Source: an uncultured Lachnospiraceae bacterium
GTDB lineage: Bacteria > Bacillota > Clostridia > Lachnospirales > Lachnospiraceae
Direction: 5' to 3'
Assembly: GCA_944381505.1 (NCBI GenBank)
Contig: CALWLK010000011.1
Coordinates: 40,245-104,244 of the forward strand
DNA length: 64,000 nucleotides
Below the pieces are notes generated by a model, which saw nothing but the letters and a program-made list of their open reading frames with translations, was not told where the DNA came from and searched no databases. The translations under genes and the position numbers were made by a program. This document shows positions 25,093 through 32,609 of the stretch, in pieces; within the stretch, counting starts at the first letter, position 1; the number at the start of each line of letters is the position of its first letter.

Positions 25093-25630
25093 TTATACGC
25101 AGGTCCACCCTCCGTCGATATATATCGTCTGCCCCGTAGTATAAGAGCTTGACTCCGAGGCAAACAGAAGGAGCTGACCACACAATTCCTCTATTCTCCC
25201 CGGACGTCCTATGGGGCATCTCTCCTTAAGCTGCTCAAGGGCCGCGTCGTCAAACACCATCATCTCCGAAGGGGACTCTCCCGGCCCTATGGCATTTACG
25301 GTGATATTATACTCGGCCCACTCCTGAGCGAGGCTTTGAGTAAAATTGGGGATAGCTCCCTTGGTGGCATTATATGCAAGGATAGGGTTATGGAAACTCG
25401 ATATCCTTCCGAACATGGACGCTGTGTTTATGATGCGTCCGTAACGATTTTTTATCATATTTTTTCCACACTCTCTTGCCATAAGGAAATATCCGGTAAG
25501 GCTTATATCCACCACCCGGTCCCGGGCCTCAAGAGAAAGCTCCGTGGTGGGACAATATGCCATTGCCCCCGCATTACTGTAAGATCCATGTAGTTTTTCA
25601 TTTTGCCTGATTCTCCGTTCGTTGTAACTT
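25093..25630 (-). pseudogene. N-terminally truncated short-chain dehydrogenase/reductase
   Basis: The open part (ATG 25563) encodes the C-terminal 156 residues of a classical SDR: the NAG motif just upstream of the start (frame reads SNAGAMAYCP), catalytic Ser in NTASMFG, Tyr/Lys in AYNATKGA (YxxxK), NAIGPG and the closing TTGQTIYIDGGWTCV. The cofactor-binding start of the fold (TGxxxGxG, about 85 residues) is absent; the same frame upstream reaches a TAA near 25630 without it. An SDR cannot bind NAD(P) without that part, so this is a remnant. It points away from the TetR gene, which suggests the regulator once controlled it. Confidence 0.7.
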
Positions 25631-25750
25631 TAAAATATATGTGGTAATATTTTATCAAATCGCTGTATTTTTCAGTAAGCAACAGAATTTTCAAGCCGTA
25701 TACTATTAGATATTTTCAGCCGAAACATTCAGTAATTTTTTAAAAACATT

Positions 25751-26404
25751 ATGGCTCCGACAGAGACATCCGTATGGGGACAGAAAACATGGATACTTCA
25801 AAAATATATCGACAGGAGAACAAGGCGCACCACTTCAAAGCTCAAAGACATACTTATTGATAAACTCAGGACAAAGCCCATTGAAAGGATCAGCGTATCG
25901 GAGCTTTGCGAAGCGGCCGATATAAACCGTTCGGCCTTCTGCAAGCATTACTCCGACATATATGACCTCCTCGACGACATAGAAGCAGAGTTTCTCAGGG
26001 ATATAGATCTTGTCACAGCTTCTGTAATAAAACATCCTCTCCCTCCCAAAGACGTTACCGCTCTGATACTTGACTTCATCAAAAAATACCGCGAGCTTCT
26101 GACTATACTTCTGTTTCGCAGAGGCGGTGGAGCATTCTTTGAATCGCTCCATTCAAAGGTCCTGTATCTCTTCCGCAAAAAGGTTCTGCAAAATTATTAT
26201 GTGCCCGAAGATCTCGAGGATGATGTGCTCACCGATACCCTGCTCTTTATCTCTTCAGGCTTTTATTCTATATATCTGCGCCGGTTGGAGTCCGACTGTT
26301 CCGAAAACATAAGCGACGCACTGAGGCTTGCGATAGATCTCTCCGAGGCATGCATACAGAGCATTATCCTTCGAACACGCGAAGCCCGGCAATATATTTT
26401 TTAA
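25751..26404 (+). CDS. TetR/AcrR-family transcriptional regulator
   Basis: 217 residues. DNA-binding domain about residues 22-75: KLKDILIDKLRTKPIERISV, then the helix-turn-helix VSELCEAADINRSAFCKHYS. Residues 76-200 are the helical ligand-binding part. The N-terminus is uncertain: the only in-frame start (25751) has no ribosome site, while an ATG at 25791 (MDTSK) lies in another frame close to the DRRTRRTT stretch, so a small start-region indel is possible. It is divergent from the truncated dehydrogenase, its likely former target, and the MGMT-like gene follows 10 bases after its stop. Ligand unknown. Confidence 0.8.
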   Translation: MAPTETSVWGQKTWILQKYIDRRTRRTTSKLKDILIDKLRTKPIERISVSELCEAADINRSAFCKHYSDIYDLLDDIEAEFLRDIDLVTASVIKHPLPPKDVTALILDFIKKYRELLTILLFRRGGGAFFESLHSKVLYLFRKKVLQNYYVPEDLEDDVLTDTLLFISSGFYSIYLRRLESDCSENISDALRLAIDLSEACIQSIILRTREARQYIF

Positions 26405-26413
26405 GGTGTTTTT

Positions 26414-26722
26414 ATGGGTAAGACAACAGACGAACGATTGATATATGAGATCTTATCTGCGGTTGGGGAGATCCCCGAGGGAAAGGTGGCAAGCTACGGC
26501 CAAATAGCAAGGCTAATAGGCAGAGACAAAAATTCCCGCCTCGTAGGCAGGGTCCTTTCCATGGCGGAGTTTTATGGGGACTATCCCTGCCACAGGGTGG
26601 TAAACCATGCGGGGCGCACCGCGCCTCATTGGAGGGAACAAAGAGAGCTCCTTGAGGCCGAAGGAGTGGAGTTCAAGGAAAACGGCTGTGTGGATATGGA
26701 AAGGTTCAGGTGGGAGGAGTAG
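26414..26722 (+). CDS. MGMT/alkyltransferase-like DNA-binding protein
   Basis: 102 residues, equal to the C-terminal active-site domain of O6-alkylguanine-DNA methyltransferase alone: VASYGQIARLIG (helix-turn-helix) then YPCHRVVNHAGR with the acceptor Cys in the PCHRVV motif and a preserved SRLVGRVLS helix. Alkyltransferase-like (ATL) proteins have Trp here; this one keeps the Cys, so it may still accept alkyl groups although the N-terminal domain is missing. Family members of this size are common in Firmicutes and are annotated as MGMT-family proteins. It is cotranscribed with the TetR gene (10-base gap). Confidence 0.85.
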   Translation: MGKTTDERLIYEILSAVGEIPEGKVASYGQIARLIGRDKNSRLVGRVLSMAEFYGDYPCHRVVNHAGRTAPHWREQRELLEAEGVEFKENGCVDMERFRWEE

Positions 26723-26950
26723 ATACAAATCGATTAAACGGCCGGCTTCCTCTGTCCCTTAGGGCGTCCGTAGATCAGCATGGCTATGGTGGTCTACGCG
26801 CACATTATGGAGAATACTTAAGAGGACGAAGCGTAATCAAAAATTTCAGAAAATTTTCAAAAATACAGACTTTTAAATAATTCAAGTATATAATAAGGAC
26901 AGATAGAGGTACTGTCGATAAGACGGTTTGCTCTTGAAATATCAGTTATG
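26723..26950. other. Intergenic stretch without a supported gene
   Basis: Contains a 13-codon open frame (26778-26819) after no ribosome site, and scattered AT-rich sequence. GACAG (26899-26903) and CTGTC (26914-26918) form a weak hairpin. I see no gene here; the right part may be the 3' untranslated region of the small toxin-like ORF read from the other strand. Confidence 0.4.
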
Positions 26951-27097
26951 CTATTGAAATAGCTGTCCTAACTTTCTCAGGGTGCGGGACGGCTTTTTTC
27001 TTGCGTTTTTCCCAAGCTTGTAACCAAGAGCAAAGCTCGCAGCACCAAGCGTTGAGATAATAGTAAAGAGATAATATGCATCTTCTATACTTATCAT
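26951..27097 (-). CDS. 48-residue single-span peptide resembling type I (holin-like) toxins
   Basis: ATG 27097 with AAAGGA nine bases before it; codes 48 residues that open with MISIEDAYYLFTIISTLGAA, one membrane helix with a Gly-rich end, then a very basic tail (KLGKNARKKPSRTLRKLG). Short hydrophobic peptides with a charged tail and a long 5' leader are typical of type I toxins (Fst/TxpA/holin-like). A promoter (27223-27251) lies 125 bases upstream. No antisense RNA can be proved by eye. It could equally be a small membrane regulator. Confidence 0.55.
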   Translation of the reverse strand: MISIEDAYYLFTIISTLGAASFALGYKLGKNARKKPSRTLRKLGQLFQ

Positions 27098-27222
27098 AGC
27101 AGTGCCATCCTTTTACATATTCCACCGTTTTCGATGGTTTGATCTATGTAAACATCGGCTTTTCATCTCCACCGGAGGAAGGGCTCGCCGTCCTATCCGT
27201 TTCTCACAGTACCTAGTAAATA

Positions 27223-27251
27223 ATACTAACCCTGCTTTGAAGTGTAATCAA
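27223..27251 (-). promoter_or_regulatory. Candidate sigma-A promoter of the small toxin-like ORF
   Basis: Minus strand TTGATT (27251-27246), 17 bases, TAGTAT (27228-27223); four of six matches in each hexamer. It would give a leader of about 120 bases before the peptide. Confidence 0.4.
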
Positions 27252-27274
27252 GTGTAATCTTTCAGAAACAGATA

Positions 27275-27312
27275 CAAAAAACGGAAAGCCTTGATATACT
27301 TGGCTTTCCGTT
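27275..27312 (-). terminator. Terminator of tRNA-Gly
   Basis: AACGGAAAGCC (27280-27290) and GGCTTTCCGTT (27302-27312) are perfect 11-base inverted arms with an 11-base loop. On the minus strand the stem runs into TTTTTT, 13 bases after the tRNA end. Confidence 0.88.
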
Positions 27313-27324
27313 ACTTATCGAGAG

Positions 27325-27395
27325 AGCGGGTGATGGGAATCGAACCCACGTATACAGCTTGGAAGGCTGTCATTCTACCATTGAACTACACCCGC
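27325..27395 (-). tRNA. tRNA-Gly (anticodon TCC)
   Basis: 71 bases on the minus strand. Acceptor arms GCGGGTG and CACCCGC pair perfectly. D-arm GTTCAATGGTAGAAT, anticodon arm CAGCCTTCCAAGCTG (loop CTTCCAA, anticodon TCC), T-arm GTGGGTTCGATTCCCAT. Discriminator T; CCA is not encoded. Confidence 0.96.
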
Positions 27396-27506
27396 AAAGG
27401 TTATCAGATTCGCTCTGTTTTTCGGAACGGTGTTTATTCTATACTATAATTCAGGATTCGTCAAGTGTTTTTTCGAGCTTTTTTGCAAATCCCTGATAAA
27501 TATAAA

Positions 27507-27543
27507 GGCAGCCCCCCAGGCATTGAAATCCTGTGAGGCCGCC
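27507..27543 (-). terminator. Terminator of the potABCD operon
   Basis: Minus strand GGCGGCC pairs with GGCTGCC, and inside it CAGG pairs with CCTG, closing a nine-base loop; TTTATATTT follows. It lies about 20 bases after the potD stop. Confidence 0.6.
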
Positions 27544-27563
27544 CCGTTTTAATTTGACCGACT

Positions 27564-28640
27564 TTACGCGTTTGAGGCCGCCACCTTCACTCTGCTCCAG
27601 AGATCCGCGATTATGGCTCTCGTGGTCTCGTCGTAGACGAACACCTCGTCGTTATCATTTCCTGTTCTGGGGATATATGCGTTTATTCCATAGTAATATC
27701 CGCCCTCCGAGGAATACTCCTCCATGACCTCCGCATTGGGGGAGGTGTAGCCCACAGTCTCGGTGTTGTCCGCCGCTCCCTCGTAGCTCGTCACGTAATT
27801 GATGAACTCGTGAGCCAGATCGGGATTTTCCGCATTCTTGGGGATTACCATGGCGTCGGACCATATGTTCGTACCTGTCTCGGGCATATAGAAGCCCATG
27901 TCCTCATTCTCGGTCATCACGTAGGCTGCATCTCCCGAGTAGATAAGTCCGAGGGCCTTCCTGCCCTGAGCCATGTTGTCGATTATCTCATCTGTGACTA
28001 TCTCCGGCTCCATGGTCTCAACGCACTCCACAAGCCACTCGTAAGCCTCGTTGAGCTCCTCCTCGCTTGTGGTGTTCATAGAATACCCCAAAGCCTTGAG
28101 GGCCATCATGAAGGAATCTCTCTCCGAATCATAGAGGTATATATTGCCCTTATACTTTGTGTCCTTAAAGATATTGTAGCCCTCCGCCTCAAGGTCCTCC
28201 TCGCTTACGACATTCTTGTCATAGACTATACCTACAGTTCCCCAGAAATAGGGCACGGAGTAATCGTTCTCAGGGTCATAGGGAAGTCCCTTAACTCCGT
28301 CTGAGAGAAGGTCAAGGCAATCAAGCTTTGACTTGTCAAGAGGCTGCAGAAGGTCCTCCTTTATGAGCCTCTCTATCATGTAGTCGCTGGGGACCAGGAT
28401 ATCAAAGGACTCGCCGTTTGCCACCTTGATATACATCTGCTCGTTGGACTCGAAGTTATCCATCACCACCGTGGCCCCGGTCTTGGCCTCAAAGTCCGCT
28501 ATGAGGTTTTCACCGGTGTACTCTCCCCAGTTATAGACATGGAGGGTCTGTCCCGCGTAGGGGCCCTCCTTTCCTCCGCCGCAGGCTGTGAGAGCCACCG
28601 CCGAGAACACAGCCATCGCGCTAAGCAATAATTTTTTCAT
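27564..28640 (-). CDS. potD: Spermidine/putrescine ABC importer, substrate-binding lipoprotein PotD
   Basis: 358 residues. Lipoprotein signal with lipobox ALTACG (Cys about 20), then the PotD/PotF fold: LHVYNWGEYTGENLIADFEAKTG, SNEQMYIKVANGESFDILVPS, and EDMGFYMPETGTNIWSDAMV near the polyamine-binding acidic pocket. It captures polyamines outside the membrane for the PotBC permease. Last gene of the potABCD operon; its start overlaps the end of potC by 20 bases. Polyamine specificity (spermidine or putrescine) cannot be settled from the sequence. Confidence 0.93.
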   Translation of the reverse strand: MKKLLLSAMAVFSAVALTACGGGKEGPYAGQTLHVYNWGEYTGENLIADFEAKTGATVVMDNFESNEQMYIKVANGESFDILVPSDYMIERLIKEDLLQPLDKSKLDCLDLLSDGVKGLPYDPENDYSVPYFWGTVGIVYDKNVVSEEDLEAEGYNIFKDTKYKGNIYLYDSERDSFMMALKALGYSMNTTSEEELNEAYEWLVECVETMEPEIVTDEIIDNMAQGRKALGLIYSGDAAYVMTENEDMGFYMPETGTNIWSDAMVIPKNAENPDLAHEFINYVTSYEGAADNTETVGYTSPNAEVMEEYSSEGGYYYGINAYIPRTGNDNDEVFVYDETTRAIIADLWSRVKVAASNA

Positions 28641-29430
28641 TTCTTTTCCTCTCCCTCTTTTCTTTTATTACAGGTATTACATTTACTATGATAAGGACTA
28701 TCGTAATGAGAAGCACTACTATAGTCGATATCGCATTTATGCTGGGGTTTACCCTCTTGCTCATGGTGTATACCATAATGCTCAGATTCTTCACTCCGCG
28801 ACCTGTGACAAAATAGGATATGACAAAATCGTCACAGGACATGGTGAAGGCAATGAGAGCCCCCGAAAATACTCCCGGCATTATCTGAGGCACGATGACG
28901 GAGGTCAGGGCCTTCATGGGAGTCGCTCCCAGATCCATGGCAGCATCCGCAAGATTAGGATCAAGAGATCTTATCTTCGGCATTACGCTAAGGATCACGT
29001 AGGGGGTACAAAAGGCAATGTGAGCCAGAAGCATAGTCATAAATCCCTTCTCTATGTGAAAGGTTATGAACAAAAGCATCATTCCTATGGCGGTGACTAT
29101 CTCCGGGTTCATTATGGGGAAGTCGTTTATCTGCATGGCCACGTCCCTTATGACCCGCCTTGACTTTGAGAGCCCTATGGCGCTTATGGTGCCCAATACC
29201 GTGGACACGGCCGTGGCTATGACCGCCACTATTATGGTAGTATACAGGGACTGCATCATCTCCCTGTTATTGAACATCCTCTCGTACCATCTCAGGGAGA
29301 ATCCGCTGAAATGTGTCAGGGACTTTCCGGAGTTGAAGGAGAAGACTATCATGAAAACTATGGGCAGATAGAAAAATATCAGCATCAAAGCCATAAGTAC
29401 TTTCCCGAATATGCGTTTTTCCTTTTTCAT
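28621..29430 (-). CDS. potC: Polyamine ABC importer permease PotC
   Basis: 269 residues with six membrane helices. The permease coupling motif (EAA loop) is seen in LADAAMDLGATPMKALTSVIVPQI near residue 175. It pairs with PotB to form the channel. The start codon overlaps the potB stop (TAATG), a sign of translational coupling. Its opening (a short basic tail, then VLMALMLIFFYLPIVFMIVFSF) is typical of PotC. Length is normal for the family. Confidence 0.93.
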   Translation of the reverse strand: MKKEKRIFGKVLMALMLIFFYLPIVFMIVFSFNSGKSLTHFSGFSLRWYERMFNNREMMQSLYTTIIVAVIATAVSTVLGTISAIGLSKSRRVIRDVAMQINDFPIMNPEIVTAIGMMLLFITFHIEKGFMTMLLAHIAFCTPYVILSVMPKIRSLDPNLADAAMDLGATPMKALTSVIVPQIMPGVFSGALIAFTMSCDDFVISYFVTGRGVKNLSIMVYTMSKRVNPSINAISTIVVLLITIVLIIVNVIPVIKEKRERKRNEKIIA

Positions 29431-30296
29431 TACGCTGCCCTCCCTCCCATGATGGGCTTTGACTTGGGAACTCTCCCCTCGGTCTTTGAGTCAAGCCTTC
29501 TCACAAGGTACATGCTGCACATCATGACCGCCGCCATTATCATTGATATGGCGCTTCCGAAGTTCCACTCTCCCACTGTGATAAACTGGTTCTCTATGAC
29601 ATTTCCTATGAGGAAGAACTGTCCTCCTCCCAAAAGCTTCGGTATGAAAAACGAACTCACCGCAGGGAGGAACACGAGGGATATACCGCTCACGACTCCG
29701 GGGAGCGAAAGGGGGAACACGACCCTCAAAAAGGTCTGAACCTTGTCGGCCCCCAAATCGGCGCTGGCCTCTATGAGGGATCTGTCCATCTTGCAGAGGG
29801 AGGTGTTTATCTGCAATATCATAAAGGGGATGAAATTATATACCATGCCCAGAAGCACCGCCCCCTCCGTGTACATGAGCTCATGGCTTCCGAATCCGAG
29901 GGCCTCCAAAAGGCTCTGCAGCGGTCCGCCGTCCGAGAGTATGCCTATCCAGGCATAGGTCCTCACCAGCATGTTTATCCACATGGGTATGGTTATGGCC
30001 ATTATGAGGGCGTTTCTCGTCCTGTCGGAGCTGTTTGCAATGAAGTAGGCCACAGGATACCCTATAAGGGCGCAGATAACTGTAGTCTTTACAGCTATCA
30101 CCAGAGATCTCCACAATATCAGGAGAAAGTCCTTGTCGGTGAAAAACTTTATAAAATGGTCAAAGGTAAATACGAAGCTTATTATCCCGTTCCCCGAATC
30201 CGTGACGGAGTAAAAGGCTATGAGGAGCATGGGCAAAAGCACCATCATAGCGAGCCACACGAGATAGGGTATGGAGAGCCTTGAAAATGTCTTCAT
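29430..30296 (-). CDS. potB: Polyamine ABC importer permease PotB
   Basis: 288 residues, six membrane helices, with the EAA loop in EASADLGADKVQTFLRVVFP near residue 198. Starts with LSIPYLVWLAMMVLLPMLLI, matching PotB/PotH. The ribosome site AGAGAGG lies within the last codons of potA, whose stop is one base before the potB ATG. Forms the heterodimeric channel with PotC. Confidence 0.93.
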   Translation of the reverse strand: MKTFSRLSIPYLVWLAMMVLLPMLLIAFYSVTDSGNGIISFVFTFDHFIKFFTDKDFLLILWRSLVIAVKTTVICALIGYPVAYFIANSSDRTRNALIMAITIPMWINMLVRTYAWIGILSDGGPLQSLLEALGFGSHELMYTEGAVLLGMVYNFIPFMILQINTSLCKMDRSLIEASADLGADKVQTFLRVVFPLSLPGVVSGISLVFLPAVSSFFIPKLLGGGQFFLIGNVIENQFITVGEWNFGSAISMIMAAVMMCSMYLVRRLDSKTEGRVPKSKPIMGGRAA

Positions 30297-30297
30297 A

Positions 30298-31890
30298 TCA
30301 GAAACCTCTCTTTTCCATTACGTGTATGTCCTCGGGGTAAAAGGTAAGGCCCACCTCCTTGCCCTCCTCTATATAGTCTGTGGTGAGTATCTTGAATTCT
30401 CTTCCCGTTGTGGAGAAGGTCACTCTGTAAACTCCCTCCCTTATGTTCTCCGGGTCAAAGTCGTAATCGACGCTTATATCAACAGACTCGTCCTCGTTTG
30501 CAAGCTTCCAGCCCTGAGCGTTGGCCCAGGTCTTCAAGTCGGTGTCAAGGGCCACGGACTCCTCTATCTCGTCCACAGTCTTAAAGAAATTGAAGGCGCT
30601 TACGGCTTCGCCTGCCTTCTCGTTCTTTATGAAGGGCTGGTTTACCACGTATATGTTTTTTGTTATCTCCGTGCCTGAGGCTGTCTTAAACACAACGGGA
30701 TACTGTCCGAGCTCCGGCTTTAAATCGTACTGTATCTTGCTTATGGAAATGTACTCGTCTGTCTCGGGATTCCACGCCTGCGCGTCCGCACGGGCTATTA
30801 TCTCCTTATCGTCAAGCTCCTTCTCCTTCATGTCCTCTATGTCCACGAAGAAGTCGTTGGCGCTTATCTTCTCCTTGCCGTCCGGGGACACCGCCTCGTT
30901 TTCCGCATTCTTTATGACTCTCATACTCACGGTGACGGAGGTTCCGGGCACGGTCTCGACAATGACCTCATAGTGAGCTCCCTTAAACAGTATGCTCTCC
31001 ACCGTACCTGTGAGCTTGCCGTTTCCGGGAGAAACTATGTCTATATCCTCCGGCCTTATCACCACGTCCACCGGCTCGTTCTCCTTGAAGCCGAAGTCCA
31101 CGCACTCGAAATCCTTGTCGTCAAACCTTACCTTATAGTCCTCAAGCATCCTTCCGGGGATGATATTGCTCTCACCGACGAAATTTGCCACGTAATCGTT
31201 CACCGGCTCGTTATATATATCCTGAGGAGTGCCTGCCTGCTGGATCTCACCGTCCTTCATCACCACTATCTTATCGGACATAGTGAGGGCCTCCTCCTGA
31301 TCGTGGGTGACGAAAATAAAGGTTATCCCCACCTCCTGCTGTATCCTCTTAAGCTCGTACTGCATCTCCTTCCGAAGCTTTAAGTCCAAAGCTCCCAGAG
31401 GCTCGTCCAAAAGCAGCACCTGCGGCTCGTTTACAAGGGCTCTCGCTATAGCCACTCTCTGCTGCTGTCCGCCCGAAAGCAGCGTGACGTTCTTGTTCTC
31501 ATAGCCCTCAAGGCCTATGAGCCTCAGCATCTTCATGACCTTCTGCTCTATGACGTCCTTCGACATCTTCTTTATCTTCAATCCGTAAGCTATATTTTGG
31601 TATACGGTCATGTGAGGAAAGAGGGCGTACTTCTGAAACACCGTGTTGAGCTCTCTCTTATAAGGAGGGAGCCCGGAGATGTCCTCCCCGTCAAATATGA
31701 CCTGCCCCTCATCGGCCTCTATGAACCCTCCGAGTATCCTCAAAAGCGTCGTCTTTCCGCAACCCGAAGGGCCCAGAAGGGTTACGAACTCATTCTCGTA
31801 TATGTCGAGATTTATGCCCTTTAACACGAGCTGACCGTCAAACTCCTTGACTATGTTTCTGAACTGAATAAGCTTTTTCTTTTCCTCCAT
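30298..31890 (-). CDS. potA: Polyamine ABC importer ATPase PotA with extra C-terminal domains
   Basis: 530 residues from ATG 31890, after GAGAGGGAAGG; the frame could start at 31905. The ATPase is complete: Walker [10 protein letters not shown] (40-48), signature [15 protein letters not shown], Walker [12 protein letters not shown]. The TOBE-type region starts near 255 ([20 protein letters not shown]). Usual PotA is about 350-370 residues; here two beta-sandwich-like units (about 335-505), each with an AxAWN/NAQGW-type motif, interrupt TOBE, which ends with the classical [18 protein letters not shown] at the C-terminus. The first gene of potABCD, 23 bases after the cupin regulator. The inserted units are unusual. 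Confidence 0.92.
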   Translation of the reverse strand: MEEKKKLIQFRNIVKEFDGQLVLKGINLDIYENEFVTLLGPSGCGKTTLLRILGGFIEADEGQVIFDGEDISGLPPYKRELNTVFQKYALFPHMTVYQNIAYGLKIKKMSKDVIEQKVMKMLRLIGLEGYENKNVTLLSGGQQQRVAIARALVNEPQVLLLDEPLGALDLKLRKEMQYELKRIQQEVGITFIFVTHDQEEALTMSDKIVVMKDGEIQQAGTPQDIYNEPVNDYVANFVGESNIIPGRMLEDYKVRFDDKDFECVDFGFKENEPVDVVIRPEDIDIVSPGNGKLTGTVESILFKGAHYEVIVETVPGTSVTVSMRVIKNAENEAVSPDGKEKISANDFFVDIEDMKEKELDDKEIIARADAQAWNPETDEYISISKIQYDLKPELGQYPVVFKTASGTEITKNIYVVNQPFIKNEKAGEAVSAFNFFKTVDEIEESVALDTDLKTWANAQGWKLANEDESVDISVDYDFDPENIREGVYRVTFSTTGREFKILTTDYIEEGKEVGLTFYPEDIHVMEKRGF

Positions 31891-31912
31891 GGCCTTCCCT
31901 CTCACAAATATT

Positions 31913-32446
31913 TTAAAACATAGGCGGTGTAGTCACCCATATGATCTTCGCGTCGCCGCTTCCGATATTTACAAGGTAATGGCTTCCCTTCCCCGAAATG
32001 TAGAAGGTCTCCTTCGCCTTGAGCTTGTACTTGCGGTTTCCTCTCATAAGAGCCACGCTTCCCTTAAGGACATAGCCGAATTCCTCGCCGTTATGGCTCT
32101 CCATGAGCCTGGACTTTTTCCCCGGTCTGAGGGTGAGCAGTATGGGCTCCATCTCATTTTTCTGCGCATTGGGGATTATCCACTCTATAGTGTAATCCTC
32201 CTTCTCGTCCACAAAGAAGTCTTGGGTGCGAAACACTATCTTTTCCTCCTCGGTATCCTTGAAAAACTCCGAGAGGTTCGTGCCCAAAGCCTCCAAAATA
32301 TCCTCCAGCGTGGATATGCTCGGGCTGGTGAGGTCTCTCTCCACCTGGGACAAAAAACCCTTTGTCAGCTCGCTCCTTGATGCAAGCTCCTCCAAGGTGA
32401 GATCGTTGCACAGCCTGAGTTCCTTTATTTTTTTACCGATATCCAT
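31913..32446 (-). CDS. XRE-cupin transcriptional regulator of the polyamine importer
   Basis: 177 residues from the second ATG (32446), which is five bases after GGGAGG; the first ATG at 32449 is too close. An N-terminal Cro/C1 helix-turn-helix ([20 protein letters not shown]) is followed by a cupin (about 105-175: [29 protein letters not shown]). This PuuR-like layout commonly senses polyamines or related small molecules and controls the adjoining transporter. It is the head of the pot operon, so self-regulation with potABCD is likely. The upstream region carries repeated GTAAA words that could be its operator. Confidence 0.85.
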   Translation of the reverse strand: MDIGKKIKELRLCNDLTLEELASRSELTKGFLSQVERDLTSPSISTLEDILEALGTNLSEFFKDTEEEKIVFRTQDFFVDEKEDYTIEWIIPNAQKNEMEPILLTLRPGKKSRLMESHNGEEFGYVLKGSVALMRGNRKYKLKAKETFYISGKGSHYLVNIGSGDAKIIWVTTPPMF

Positions 32447-32609
32447 CATCGCCTCCCACCGATTCCGGTGATTGCCATTTATTTTACTTTTTTTGTTTTA
32501 TATAGCTTTACTTTTTATTTAAGTATAAGTTTGCTTTTACTAAACTTTACATTTAAAAAATCGAACCAAAGTCATTATACATATTTGGGGAAATATTGCA
32601 AGAAGTTTT

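Noticed and set aside
25791-25860. Alternative TetR start MDTSK at 25791
   Set aside because: It reads in another frame and meets a stop after about 22 codons, so it cannot encode the regulator without an indel.
26778-26819. Thirteen-codon ORF after the MGMT-like gene
   Set aside because: No ribosome site, no conserved look, and too short to support.
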